A DNA stretch of 26,133 bases from SKVL01 sp051745565 (GCA_051745565.1 JBNJEF010000004.1:1-26133), one strand, 5' to 3'; counted from the stretch's first letter, positions 1 to 7,477 are shown. Numbers and translations are program-made. Notes: generated by a model not told the origin, from the sequence alone.

Positions 1-693
1 AGACATGCTTGTTCTCTTATTGCCTTTGCCGAGAAAAACAGACTCTTTTCGGAATTTTTGAGAACATATATTGATATCTATCTTTCAGAATATAGTGCCG
101 GTCAATTGGAATTCAGTGACAACTTCAGCAAATCAATAGTTCCGGAGGATATACAGAGCGCTCGTGAAAGAACCATGTGGCTCCTTAATGAGATATCGTT
201 AGAAGAAGAAAAAATTTCAGCGGGCTGGATACTAAAGACTTGGCAGGAAACACGTAATGAACCTCAAGATGTGGTGCTGGGAATAGTCGGCCTGGCCATA
301 ATCGGTCCCACCCTTGGCATCGTTAACAAAAAGAAAAAAGTAAACTCTATGCAGATCATATTCTCTAAAAATGATCTGGAAAAAAGTAGCACCTCCGAGT
401 GTATTAACTTGGCCCACTCTGCATCAATGAAGCTCATCTCCAATTCCTTAGAGCTTGTTGATGGTGACTTCCATCGTTTAGAACCCGACCTTCAGTACTG
501 GTTCATATCAGATCAGTCTCTCAGTTTAGGCGTTATTAAAAACAAGAACCTCTTAGATATAAGCAAAAAGTTAAACGAGAACGGTATTCTCCATTATTTT
601 CACAAAAATTCAAACGGAATGAGTGCTCTGTGTATCTCACCTGCTGTTAGATTTAATATATATAACGACCTTAATGCCGAAAGATTAGACTAG
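1..693 (+). CDS. 5'-truncated protein with C-terminal PTH2-like domain
   Basis: The reading frame is open from base 1, so the gene starts outside the window; a TTG at 58 is only an internal codon. The N-terminal part is helical and unrecognised, and is followed by a hydrophobic stretch (about nt 268-325). From about nt 349 to 640 the order of elements resembles the small peptidyl-tRNA hydrolase (PTH2) fold: a strand plus SKNDL, an AHS helix, a W followed by SLGVIKN, a helix, then a final strand ending ISPA. The PTH2 catalytic signature (Lys after the first strand, RDAG loop, GT..T) is not visible, so hydrolase activity is doubtful. The next gene is convergent and shares a bidirectional terminator with this one. 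The coding call is firm; the fold call is a weak inference. Confidence 0.6.
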   Translation, partial: RHACSLIAFAEKNRLFSEFLRTYIDIYLSEYSAGQLEFSDNFSKSIVPEDIQSARERTMWLLNEISLEEEKISAGWILKTWQETRNEPQDVVLGIVGLAIIGPTLGIVNKKKKVNSMQIIFSKNDLEKSSTSECINLAHSASMKLISNSLELVDGDFHRLEPDLQYWFISDQSLSLGVIKNKNLLDISKKLNENGILHYFHKNSNGMSALCISPAVRFNIYNDLNAERLD

Positions 694-773
694 CATAAAA
701 GTCTATAAAGAAAGTTAGATCAATAGACTTATATTCCCCTAAAAAAATACCTGCGTGTTATTTAATAAGAAAA

Positions 774-807
774 TAAAAAAGGAAGGCGAACTTCCTCTTT
801 TTTTTAT
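774..807. terminator. Bidirectional intrinsic terminator
   Basis: The stem AGGAAG (780-785) pairs with CTTCCT (791-796) around a 5-nt loop. An A-run lies on the left and a T-run on the right. It sits between the convergent truncated gene and thrH, overlapping the thrH stop. Confidence 0.7.
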
Positions 808-1400
808 ATAACCTCTGCCAAGTACTTCTTTAAGTGTTCGTAATCTTTTATTGAGAGGTATTCGGGGAAATCTGTTGCCGTTTTCTCCGATGCGTTAAAA
901 AAGAACCCCTTATCAGCTGCTGATATCATGTTAACGTCATTATATGAATCGCCCATAGCTATCGTTCTCATATCTAGGGTTTGTAATGCCCTAACAGCTC
1001 TTCTCTTTCCGTCTTTTCTTATTTTGTAACCGGATATAAGACCATTATCATCAACCTCCAAAGAGTTGCATATAATAGTAGGATAGTTAAGTTTCTTTAT
1101 CATGGGTTGAACAAGTTCCATAAATGCATCGGAAAGAATTACGACCGGAATTCTCTCTCTTAGCCAGTTCAGCGTATCAACAGCGCCTTCCAAGGGTTCA
1201 CATTTACTCATAAGCTCTTTTAGTTTTTCTATTCCGATATTGTTTTCTTTTAGAGCCTCCAATCTTTTTTTCGTCAAGGCATTAAGATCAGACACGTCTC
1301 GAGTGGTTATTTTTAGTTCCTCTATCCCCGTTGCCTCGGCCACTTCTATCCATAACTCTGGCAAAAAAACGCTTTCCAAATCAGAACATAGTGTATACAT
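804..1400 (-). CDS. thrH: Phosphoserine phosphatase / homoserine phosphotransferase ThrH
   Basis: This is a HAD-superfamily enzyme of the ThrH type, which dephosphorylates phosphoserine and can transfer the phosphate to homoserine. Its 198 residues match the family length of about 205. The catalytic motif I is DLES (Asp7, Glu9), the ThrH form in which Glu replaces the second Asp of the usual DxD. Ser90 in VILSDAF is motif II, and GDSYND (150-155) supplies the Mg-binding aspartates. The segments EGAVDTLNWLRER and PTIICNSLEVDD also follow ThrH closely. There is no Shine-Dalgarno; a TATAAT -10 lies about 15 nt upstream of the ATG, giving a very short leader. No other serine or threonine biosynthesis genes are in the window. 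Confidence 0.88.
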   Translation of the reverse strand: MYTLCSDLESVFLPELWIEVAEATGIEELKITTRDVSDLNALTKKRLEALKENNIGIEKLKELMSKCEPLEGAVDTLNWLRERIPVVILSDAFMELVQPMIKKLNYPTIICNSLEVDDNGLISGYKIRKDGKRRAVRALQTLDMRTIAMGDSYNDVNMISAADKGFFFNASEKTATDFPEYLSIKDYEHLKKYLAEVI

Positions 1401-1414
1401 ATTTTTATACTTTA

Positions 1415-1420
1415 ATTATA
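1415..1420 (-). promoter_or_regulatory. thrH -10 box, near-leaderless
   Basis: There is a perfect TATAAT on the minus strand, so transcription should start about 7-8 nt before the ATG at 1400. No convincing -35 was found. Confidence 0.45.
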
Positions 1421-1593
1421 TTTTTCTATTCTAGCAGAAAAAAAATAAAAGGTATTTAAATAACAGACATTTTATTTATCATTTAACTGTCGCTACGTTC
1501 TAAGCGATCTGATAATTTTTGACTTTAACTTATTCATATTGTAATCTTTACCGCGGTATGAATGATAAATATCGTTTAAATGTTCTATAAAAT

Positions 1594-1600
1594 AAAGGAG
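1594..1600 (+). promoter_or_regulatory. Ribosome binding site of the PRTase-like gene
   Basis: AAAGGAG lies 8 nt before the ATG at 1609 and fixes that start. A TTGACT at 1519-1524 could be a distant -35. Confidence 0.7.
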
Positions 1601-1608
1601 AGTTCAAA

Positions 1609-2361
1609 ATGGAGAAGAAAAAGAAATCAAGTCACCTTATTGAGGATTTCATTAAGCAAAACAAATTGGACTGTCAAGAATTATTCAGAAACCATGAACC
1701 TCTGGACGGGTCTGTTTTTATAGATCTCCTGGAAGAAAACAGTGCTTACTGGCTTCACGACGGCGATATGATCAAACCGCATCCAGGTACCCCTACAGGG
1801 AACTGCAGTGAAGGAAGAATAGACTGCTCTTTAGTGCTTAATAAACCGCTTCTATCCGAATTTTTGGCCATGCAATTAAAATTGAAAATAATGGAAGCTA
1901 TGAAATTAAAAGACAGCCAAGAACAGAGGATAGACTGGGTTATTACTTCACGTTATGAGGGCATAACATTCGCTCATGATGTAGCAAGGATGTTTGATGC
2001 TAAAAGCGGATTTACCGAGAAAGATCTGCTAGCTGAAAACGGCATGAGATGGAAAAGGTGGGTAATATCTCCACACGAGAATGTTCTTCAAGTTGAAGCG
2101 CAGATCACTTCAGGTGACAATTTGCTTGGAGCAAGAGCAGCGATTGATCGAGACAATCTTTATCCTGTTAACTGGATTCCTTACGTGGGCGTGTTTGTAC
2201 ACAGACCCCTGGTTTTACCCAATGACCCTTATGATGAAAGGGTACTTGTACCTCTGCTAGAAGTTGAAATACAGGAGTGGCAAAGAAACGCTTGCCCACT
2301 TTGTATGCATGGTTCTCCAAGAGTGAGATCCAAAGATGAAATTTCTTTCCTTAAAATTTAA
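1609..2361 (+). CDS. Orotate phosphoribosyltransferase-like protein
   Basis: The 250 residues follow the layout of PyrE-type PRTases. An N-terminal hood segment (about 36-80) is followed by a core strand and helix, DWVITSRYEGITFAHDVAR (109-127), corresponding to the PyrE region before the FTE motif (FTEK at 135-138). A PRPP-loop equivalent lies at 159-171, and a C-terminal CPLC motif (229-232) resembles the CPLC tail found in many bacterial PyrE proteins. The PRPP loop is altered: the usual E-D-x-x-T-T-G-G-S reads E-A-Q-I-T-S-G-D-N, losing the second acidic residue. Either the substrate use has changed or activity is reduced. The start is set by a strong Shine-Dalgarno. It appears monocistronic, ending at a strong terminator. 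Confidence 0.6.
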   Translation: MEKKKKSSHLIEDFIKQNKLDCQELFRNHEPLDGSVFIDLLEENSAYWLHDGDMIKPHPGTPTGNCSEGRIDCSLVLNKPLLSEFLAMQLKLKIMEAMKLKDSQEQRIDWVITSRYEGITFAHDVARMFDAKSGFTEKDLLAENGMRWKRWVISPHENVLQVEAQITSGDNLLGARAAIDRDNLYPVNWIPYVGVFVHRPLVLPNDPYDERVLVPLLEVEIQEWQRNACPLCMHGSPRVRSKDEISFLKI

Positions 2362-2385
2362 GGAAAGAACTCCTTTTAAAAAGTT

Positions 2386-2416
2386 CCCCCGACAGTTATT
2401 GTCGGGGGTATTTTTT
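2386..2416. terminator. Strong bidirectional terminator
   Basis: CCCCCGACA (2386-2394) pairs with TGTCGGGGG (2400-2408) around a 5-nt loop. It is followed by TATTTTTT and preceded by an A-rich run that gives a T-rich stretch on the minus strand. It separates the PRTase-like gene from the convergent acetyltransferase. Confidence 0.9.
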
Positions 2417-2960
2417 AAGATGAAAAAAAGTTTGAGCGAAACAAGGCAAATAGTATTTCGTTAATATACCTTCCGTTGCGGTACTGCTGTTTTTCCAAAA
2501 TACCTTCCTCCTGAAAACCCAACTTATCATGTAGTTTTATACTAACCTCATTTCCTTCAAAGACTGAAGAGTTTATTTTACGCAAGTTCAGGTCTTTGAA
2601 GGCATAGTTAAAAAGCAAAATTGACGCTTCTGTGGCATATCCTTTACGCCAAAAATATTTACGCAATGTGATACCGAAAGTAGCAGTGCCATTTAAGTGG
2701 TTTATTTTATGCAAACTTATTACACCAACCAACTCATCACTTTTGTGCTCCACTACAGCAAGGGTTATATCGGTTTCCATCTTTTTTTTGATCCCATCAA
2801 ACCACTCTTCTTCCATCTCTAAAGACATCGGGTGACGTACCAGAAGATATCTGGTAACTTCTTCATCGTTAATGTGAACATGAAGTTTACTGACATCTTC
2901 TTTACAGACAGGACGGAGATAGACCTTTTCGCCATTGCGAAAGATCACTTTTTCTTTCAT
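2415..2960 (-). CDS. GNAT acetyltransferase, RimJ/RimL-like
   Basis: This 181-residue protein of the GNAT fold has the RimJ/RimL arrangement. The start is KVYLRPVCKEDVSKL (13-27), the middle strand is LAVVEHKSDELVGVISL, and the acetyl-CoA loop lies in FWRKGYATEASILLFNYAF, matching the R/Q-x-x-G-x-G/A signature. It continues with LRKINSSVFEGNEVSIKLHDKLGF. Family members acetylate protein N-termini, amino sugars or small amines from acetyl-CoA; the substrate cannot be told from sequence. AAAGGAGT about 7 nt before the ATG supports the start. It is convergent with the PRTase-like gene. Confidence 0.85.
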   Translation of the reverse strand: MKEKVIFRNGEKVYLRPVCKEDVSKLHVHINDEEVTRYLLVRHPMSLEMEEEWFDGIKKKMETDITLAVVEHKSDELVGVISLHKINHLNGTATFGITLRKYFWRKGYATEASILLFNYAFKDLNLRKINSSVFEGNEVSIKLHDKLGFQEEGILEKQQYRNGRYINEILFALFRSNFFSS

Positions 2961-3057
2961 AACGATACTCCTTTTTTAAAGAACGCCAGATAAACAAAAA
3001 AAATAACTGGCCAACTATACTTTTTTAAATAAATCAATAATCTCTGTAACTGTCAAG

Positions 3058-3381
3058 TCAAGGAAGGTACTCTATATCAATATCCGTTTCAGCTGTCTCT
3101 TTTTTTAATTTCTCTACCACCTTTTCGGCTTCTGAGGTATATATACTTATCTCCTGGATACTGTTATTTCCTCTAACTGTCATTAAAAAACCAACCGGTC
3201 TTTTTTTTATTTTTATTCGCCTTTTGCCTCCTGACGGTTTGCCTGCTTTGATAATACCCAGAGAGATTTTTTTGACTTCCGGCATTTCATTTAAAAGATC
3301 AACCATCTTCACCGCAACAGGTATAACCGAAGTATGACTTCGCGTGAACTTACCTCCCGCTCTTTTTATCTCTTTTGCCAT
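3058..3381 (-). CDS. DUF2103-like conserved protein
   Basis: A 107-residue basic protein. It resembles the DUF2103 family in its start (GGKFTRSHTSVIPVAVKMVDLL), its middle (KKISLGIIKAGKP) and its end (GFLMTVRGNNSIQEISIYT). That family is sometimes called predicted metal-binding, but there are no cysteines here and only one obvious histidine (in RSHTS), so a metal role is not supported. No function is assigned. There is no Shine-Dalgarno; a strong promoter abuts the ATG, so the mRNA is probably leaderless. It lies between the acetyltransferase and the broken EF-Tu-like ORF, all on the minus strand. Confidence 0.7.
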   Translation of the reverse strand: MAKEIKRAGGKFTRSHTSVIPVAVKMVDLLNEMPEVKKISLGIIKAGKPSGGKRRIKIKKRPVGFLMTVRGNNSIQEISIYTSEAEKVVEKLKKETAETDIDIEYLP

Positions 3382-3387
3382 ATTGAA

Positions 3388-3418
3388 TTTATACTGATCC
3401 TTTATTTTCCAATGTCAA
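3388..3418 (-). promoter_or_regulatory. Leaderless promoter of the DUF2103-like gene
   Basis: A perfect TTGACA (-35, 3418..3413) and a TATAAA (-10, 3393..3388) are separated by 19 nt (18 if the -10 is shifted by one base). The expected start of transcription falls on the ATG at 3381. Confidence 0.65.
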
Positions 3419-3431
3419 TAGATTGATTAAC

Positions 3432-3471
3432 AGAAAAAGAACCTAAATCACTGAACTTCAGTTCTTTTTCT
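3432..3471 (-). terminator. Terminator after the EF-Tu-like pseudogene
   Basis: A perfect 11-bp inverted repeat, AGAAAAAGAAC (3432-3442) and GTTCTTTTTCT (3461-3471), has an 18-nt loop that itself holds the palindrome ACTGAAcTTCAGT. It lies 13 nt past the pseudogene stop. Confidence 0.5.
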
Positions 3472-3483
3472 TTATAATCTATG

Positions 3484-3732
3484 TTATTTAACTTTGTAAA
3501 CGTTATAACCTTCTTTAACAGATTCTTGCGATTTAATTGCAACTTCCTGGCCAGCTTTAGCTTTTTCAACATCTTCGTATTCTATCTGCATTGAAAATAC
3601 TTGCTGTTCAAACTCTTTATCATTTTACTTTACTTTAATACCGTCTCCGAGTGTAAGTTCGTCGTTTAACTTTATCACCATCACTCCGGCTTTGTTAAAA
3701 AAGTGAGTAACTTCTCCTATTTGTTTTCCCAT
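3484..3732 (-). pseudogene. EF-Tu domain-II-like small protein, interrupted by TAA
   Basis: Read on the minus strand from the ATG at 3732, this frame gives 82 codons plus a stop, with one in-frame TAA at codon 36 (3625-3627). The first half begins MGKQIGEVTHFFNKAGV and continues MVIKLNDELTLGDGIKVK. The second half continues NDKEFEQQVFSMQIEYED and then AKAGQEVAIKSQES. Together they match a free-standing beta-barrel like domain II of translation elongation factors, found as a protein of about 80 residues in many CPR genomes and some archaea. Similarity continues in the same frame across the stop, so a single nonsense change (for example GAA or AAA to TAA) or a sequencing error explains it. The role of the intact protein is unknown to me. 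Confidence 0.75.
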
Positions 3733-3810
3733 CGTTTTTATTTATTTTATCGTATAAAAAGTCGACTTTTTTTAACGATATCAGAAGGGATGAGACATGC
3801 AAATATGATA

Positions 3811-3819
3811 TGTTAGAAT
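3811..3819 (+). promoter_or_regulatory. Extended -10 promoter of the DUF6485-like gene
   Basis: TGTTAGAAT is an extended -10 (TGn plus TAGAAT). It puts transcription start about 3 nt before the ATG at 3829. There is no Shine-Dalgarno and no clear -35. Confidence 0.45.
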
Positions 3820-3828
3820 AAAAAAGGC

Positions 3829-4026
3829 ATGGAATGCAAGAAAGAAGAAAATCTAAAGGAATGTAACTGCACTTATCCAGGCTGTCCAAGAAAAGGTATA
3901 TGTTGCGAATGTATTAAACACCACAGAAAAAAAGGAGAGCTTCCGGCGTGCTATTTTTCCCCAGAAACCGAGCAAACCTACGACCGTTCAATTGAAAAAT
4001 TTTTTAGAGATCAAAAAAGGCAATAA
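3829..4026 (+). CDS. DUF6485-like Cys-rich small protein
   Basis: This 65-residue protein starts MECKKEENLKECNCTYPGC and continues with RKGICCECIKHHRKKGELP and ACYFSPE. It has eight cysteines plus a His pair, a strong metal-binding pattern. The order Cys cluster, CCECI-x-x-H, GELPAC(Y/F)F and then TYDRSIEKF matches the DUF6485 family as I recall it. Function is unknown; a bound zinc or iron is inferred. It lies 23 nt upstream of the superoxide reductase gene on the same strand, so the two may be cotranscribed and share an oxidant-related role. Confidence 0.75.
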   Translation: MECKKEENLKECNCTYPGCPRKGICCECIKHHRKKGELPACYFSPETEQTYDRSIEKFFRDQKRQ

Positions 4027-4049
4027 TTATTAATATTAACTATAAATAT

Positions 4050-4436
4050 ATGACAAAATTAAAGGAAATATATAAGTGCAATGTCTGTGGCAACATAGTA
4101 GAAGTTCTACATACCGGAGTAGGGGAACTTGTATGCTGCGGAGAGGCCATGGAATTAAAGAAAGAAAAGACCGAAGATGAAGGTCAAGAAAAACACGTCC
4201 CTGTTATAGAAAGAACTGAAAAGGGGATAAAGGCTAAAGTTGGCTCTATTCTTCACCCCATGGAAGAAGATCACTTCATAGAATGGATTGAGGCGGTGTC
4301 CGACAACGTATACTGTCGTAAATTCCTAAAACCCCAAGATAACCCCGAGGCGGAGTTTGAAATGGAAAACGAAAATATCTCTGTAAGAGAATACTGCAAC
4401 GTTCACGGTCTCTGGGAGAACAAAAAGACAGAATAA
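4050..4436 (+). CDS. dfx: Superoxide reductase (desulfoferrodoxin, class I)
   Basis: It reduces superoxide to peroxide in the cytoplasm without making oxygen, a typical defence of anaerobes. The 128 residues carry both iron centres. The N-terminal desulforedoxin domain has Cys10, Cys13, Cys29 and Cys30 (CNVC and CC) for centre I. The catalytic centre II has His49, His69, His75, Cys116 and His119, the standard His4-Cys1 set, with Glu47-Lys48 next to the active site. The motifs HPMEEDHFIEWIE and EYCNVHGLW are well conserved. It probably forms an operon with the Cys-rich gene just upstream and ends at a strong hairpin. The electron donor (rubredoxin or other) is not in the window. Confidence 0.95.
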   Translation: MTKLKEIYKCNVCGNIVEVLHTGVGELVCCGEAMELKKEKTEDEGQEKHVPVIERTEKGIKAKVGSILHPMEEDHFIEWIEAVSDNVYCRKFLKPQDNPEAEFEMENENISVREYCNVHGLWENKKTE

Positions 4437-4443
4437 AGATAAT

Positions 4444-4480
4444 AAAGAGGCTGTTTAAAACAGCCTCTTTTTCATTTTAT
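4444..4480 (+). terminator. Terminator after dfx
   Basis: AAAGAGGCTGTTT (4444-4456) pairs with AAACAGCCTCTTT (4458-4470) and is followed by a T-rich stretch. Its mirror may also stop the minus-strand small ORF at 4492. Confidence 0.8.
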
Positions 4481-4491
4481 TTCGCGCCCTT

Positions 4492-4659
4492 TTATGATTC
4501 TTTTGGGCGATAGTCAACCTCCGTGTAAAGTGCACATTTAGAGTTCTTTTCTTTGTCTGGCAAACACTTGGTACAATCTCCTGCGCCTGGATAATTAAGA
4601 GGAGCTGTGGGGCGCATTAACTGCCCTAAACACACCTTTCGGGTTTCATTGTATGCCAT
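4492..4659 (-). CDS. 55-residue Cys-rich small protein
   Basis: Read on the minus strand from the ATG at 4659, this gives a 55-residue protein beginning MAYNETRKVCLGQLM and ending YTEVDYRPKES. It has four cysteines (10, 29, 32, 42), including a CTKC pair, which suggests a small metal-binding knuckle. AGGAGGTT (4663-4670) is a near-perfect Shine-Dalgarno 5 nt from the ATG, the strongest in the window. That is the main reason to treat it as real. I do not recognise a family. It is convergent with dfx and shares the space around the dfx terminator. This fills most of the gap between dfx and the acyltransferase; the rest (4660-4781) is leader sequence. Confidence 0.7.
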   Translation of the reverse strand: MAYNETRKVCLGQLMRPTAPLNYPGAGDCTKCLPDKEKNSKCALYTEVDYRPKES

Positions 4660-4781
4660 GCCAACCTCCTTTGTTAAAGATCTACTCTTCTGTTTTTAAT
4701 ATTAGCTTATCTTTTCTTCCCGTTAAATGTTGATAAAGATATACTATAAACTTTTTAGAAATGCGATCCTTCTAAGATGAA

Positions 4782-5936
4782 CTACCTTAGGAGCACTATT
4801 GCCTTTTTTACTATTAATATAGAGCTGTAAGTTATTGCAAAGTTAAGAATGATAACAGAAACAAAGATAACAGCCGGATAAATTTCATAAATAAGCAAGT
4901 ATTTAACAAAAGGAAGTAAAAACAGAAGAATAATAAAATGGAGAAGATAAATATAGAGACTTTCTTTGCCTATTTTTTCAATTACCATACTGACTTTTTT
5001 ACCTTGCAGAAAATAATACAGGTAAAATATGGTCATCATAAGTGTTGGACCATAAACTAAACGAACATTGTAATAGTGGGGTAGTGGATCAATAGCGCCA
5101 ATGAAAAAATAAAGAAGCAAAATAATAGAGGCAAAATGAAAAAATTTTATTTTAAACAGCCAATGTAAAGCTTCTTTGGTTTTAGTGAAAAATAAAGGCT
5201 TTAAAATGACCCCCAAAACAAAAAAGAAAAGGTAGGGTCCGAAAAAGACAAATCCACCCAAATTATCTTGCCAATCTAACCAGTAAGGAGAGAAGAGAAA
5301 GTAACAGATCAGAGAGAAAATAAAAGAACCGGTAAGAACTGTTATCGGATTTATTCTTTTGATAACCAAAAGATACCATATTAATGGATACAGAAGATAA
5401 AGCTGTAATAATAGAGGTATGAACCAATAAGGCGTAAGAGCTCCACCGGTTAAGAGATCCTTAAATGCAACCGAAACATGATCTAACAGACCGGTATAAC
5501 CCTCCGGATCGATAGAGGTTGCAAAGAAAGAGAAAAATACATAAGGGATGAATATGCGCTTGATCTTAGGTAAATAAAAATCTTTCAAAGACTCTTTATC
5601 TAATCCTGTTAAAAAAAGAAGTGCTCCGGAAGAGATAAAGAAAACAGGAATGGCAAATCTCATTACTCTATTTATGCCCTCATTCCATTGCAAAAAATAA
5701 ACTGACAGATCTTCAGAAAAAGCGTTCATGATAAATACCGTGTGAATTATGATAACTGCTAAAATAGCTATGCCCTTAGAGAAATCAAAAAAACCTTTTC
5801 TGATCTTGGGTTTAGTAATATAGATATCGGTATTTAAACAGATATTAGAGGGAACAAGACCTGCTTTATAAACAAGTAAAAAGTAAAGCGCTGTTACAAT
5901 AGATAAAATTAAAACACTGATACCTTCTACTTCCAT
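4782..5936 (-). CDS. Acyltransferase-3 family integral membrane O-acyltransferase
   Basis: This 384-residue protein has about ten or eleven hydrophobic segments. The family moves acetyl or other acyl groups onto sugars of the envelope. The conserved N-terminal helix FFDFSKGIAILAVIIIHTVF carries the key His65 after the F-D-x-x-KG motif. FAIPVFFISSGALLF is the second signature, and PYWFIPLLLQLYLLYPLIWY is the later W/Y-rich segment. An extra helix at residues 5-24 precedes the core. The start lies 4 nt after the TGA of the lytic transglycosylase gene. The AAGGA near that gene's end serves as Shine-Dalgarno, so translation is probably coupled. With its partner it suggests cell-wall sugar O-acetylation, though the substrate is inference. 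Confidence 0.85.
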   Translation of the reverse strand: MEVEGISVLILSIVTALYFLLVYKAGLVPSNICLNTDIYITKPKIRKGFFDFSKGIAILAVIIIHTVFIMNAFSEDLSVYFLQWNEGINRVMRFAIPVFFISSGALLFLTGLDKESLKDFYLPKIKRIFIPYVFFSFFATSIDPEGYTGLLDHVSVAFKDLLTGGALTPYWFIPLLLQLYLLYPLIWYLLVIKRINPITVLTGSFIFSLICYFLFSPYWLDWQDNLGGFVFFGPYLFFFVLGVILKPLFFTKTKEALHWLFKIKFFHFASIILLLYFFIGAIDPLPHYYNVRLVYGPTLMMTIFYLYYFLQGKKVSMVIEKIGKESLYIYLLHFIILLFLLPFVKYLLIYEIYPAVIFVSVIILNFAITYSSILIVKKAIVLLR

Positions 5937-5940
5937 AAAA

Positions 5941-7386
5941 TCAAATCCTTATTTTATATCCTTTTGGTATAGGTTTACTCGGATCCTTAACGGCGGGGTT
6001 TAATTTCTTCAGATACTCCAGATTGATGTTATCCTTTTCGGCTATGGCTTTTAGAGTAGGTTCTGAGTTGCTGTTCGGCATTGTAAGCTCTTCACCTCCT
6101 TTTAGGTTGGCAGGGTCTATGTGAGGATTTGACTTCAGTATATCTTTATCGCTTATTCCTTGAAATTTTAAAGAAAGACGATAAATACTGCCATCCTCTT
6201 TTTTAAAAATATATTTTTGATCTTGACCGTCTATCTTCTTAATCTTGAAATTAATGGGGCTTTTACTATCTTCAACAAACCCTTCCTCTATAAGTTCATA
6301 AACGGCATTGAATTTTGCCGGATAATTGAGGTTCTCAGCCATTCCTCTAACTTTACTCTCAAAAAGGGATCTCTGGTTATATTCGGATATCGGTATCTTT
6401 ATTGACTGTCCAATGTATATTTTACTCTTGTCATCTATGCCATTTGTTTTACATATAATATCTATAGTGAGACCATATTTCCTTGAGATACTGCTCATAC
6501 TTTCACCCTTACTTACTATGTGTTCATGAAAGCTATCGGATCTTATCTCTTTTTTTATACCATTTATTTTACCTTCCAAGTATCTTAAAAACCCCTGATA
6601 AGAAACCTTTTCTTTGTTATTACGGGTATATTTTAAATAACGCCAAAAAAAACTTCCATTGTAGCCCGAAAGAGCAAGATCCCAGTCGCCACCAGTGTTA
6701 TATAGATCCTTTAAAAGATCAGCACAAGCATGAGCACTCTTTATGGGGTCGCTTCTTTCTTCCAAATTGGAAGGATGTTCGGCAAAATATGATGTTTTAA
6801 GGCCATAGGATCTGGCCGTAGCAGGGGTAAATTGATAAGGTCCCACAGCACTGCGACTGGACACCGCTTTCATCTGCCAATGTGATTCAGGTATAGCTAA
6901 ATAAAGATACTTTTCAGGTATTTCATTTTTCCGAAACTGTTCTTTTAAATAAGGCACCCATTCGCCCATTTTGTAATAAGCCTGTTCTAAACTGTTTCTA
7001 AGACCAGGATCTTCTTTGTATCTTTTCTTCCAGTGATTCTTTATGGACTCCATTGTTTCCTCATTAATTTCTATATCCTCTTCTTTATCATAATCCAAAA
7101 CCTCGGAGAGGGAGAAAGTGTCCTCTTCTTCTATTTTCATCTGTTCATCCGTTGGATTTTCCGTCTCTGATTCAGTAACTGTTCTTTCTTTTTCTTCGTC
7201 CACCTCTTCCCTGGGAAGCTCTTTCTTCTCTGTTTCTTCTTCCATCAACTTCAAAAGGTGCTCACTTATAAATAGCCCGCCGGTTAAAATGCCTGCTTTT
7301 TTTAAAAATTCTCTTCGGTTCATTTTAGAATTATTTTTCTCTTCGTTATTATATCGGTTCTCACCTTTAAAATTTTCCAGGGACAT
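5941..7386 (-). CDS. LysM-containing lytic transglycosylase (MltD-like) with Tat-type signal
   Basis: It cleaves peptidoglycan glycan strands outside the membrane. A twin-arginine-like signal lies at 23-45 (NRREFLKKAGILTGGLFI), then an acidic linker (about 47-112). An SLT/GH23 domain follows at about 135-280, with catalytic Glu167 in IPESHW, SAVGPYQFTPATARSYGL (179-196) and the SGYNG motif (240-244). A clear LysM lies at about 288-332. The C-terminus (about 365-481) holds two degenerate LysM-like repeats, the last ending IPKGYKIRI. The start is uncertain: Met22 (nt 7323) directly precedes the RR motif and would give a more usual signal, and neither start has a good Shine-Dalgarno. It is first in an operon with the acyltransferase. 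Confidence 0.88.
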   Translation of the reverse strand: MSLENFKGENRYNNEEKNNSKMNRREFLKKAGILTGGLFISEHLLKLMEEETEKKELPREEVDEEKERTVTESETENPTDEQMKIEEEDTFSLSEVLDYDKEEDIEINEETMESIKNHWKKRYKEDPGLRNSLEQAYYKMGEWVPYLKEQFRKNEIPEKYLYLAIPESHWQMKAVSSRSAVGPYQFTPATARSYGLKTSYFAEHPSNLEERSDPIKSAHACADLLKDLYNTGGDWDLALSGYNGSFFWRYLKYTRNNKEKVSYQGFLRYLEGKINGIKKEIRSDSFHEHIVSKGESMSSISRKYGLTIDIICKTNGIDDKSKIYIGQSIKIPISEYNQRSLFESKVRGMAENLNYPAKFNAVYELIEEGFVEDSKSPINFKIKKIDGQDQKYIFKKEDGSIYRLSLKFQGISDKDILKSNPHIDPANLKGGEELTMPNSNSEPTLKAIAEKDNINLEYLKKLNPAVKDPSKPIPKGYKIRI

Positions 7387-7477
7387 TTTAAATAAATCAG
7401 GTTAAATTAGAAGTATAGTAGCATTATGATAGAATTTCCCTTATTATACAATAATAGAAAAAACAGAATAACTTTAT

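Noticed and set aside
3625..3627. Recoding of TAA as a sense codon
   Set aside because: TAA ends many genes in this window (for example nrdD and xseA), so reassignment is not credible.
3756..3771. Perfect 16-bp palindrome AAAAAGTCGACTTTTT
   Set aside because: It could be an operator between divergent genes, but it is a single copy, mostly A/T, with no matching site elsewhere, so no regulator can be named.
6483..6800. 105-codon plus-strand frame inside the lytic transglycosylase gene
   Set aside because: It runs antisense to the catalytic domain with no start signals or recognisable motifs.
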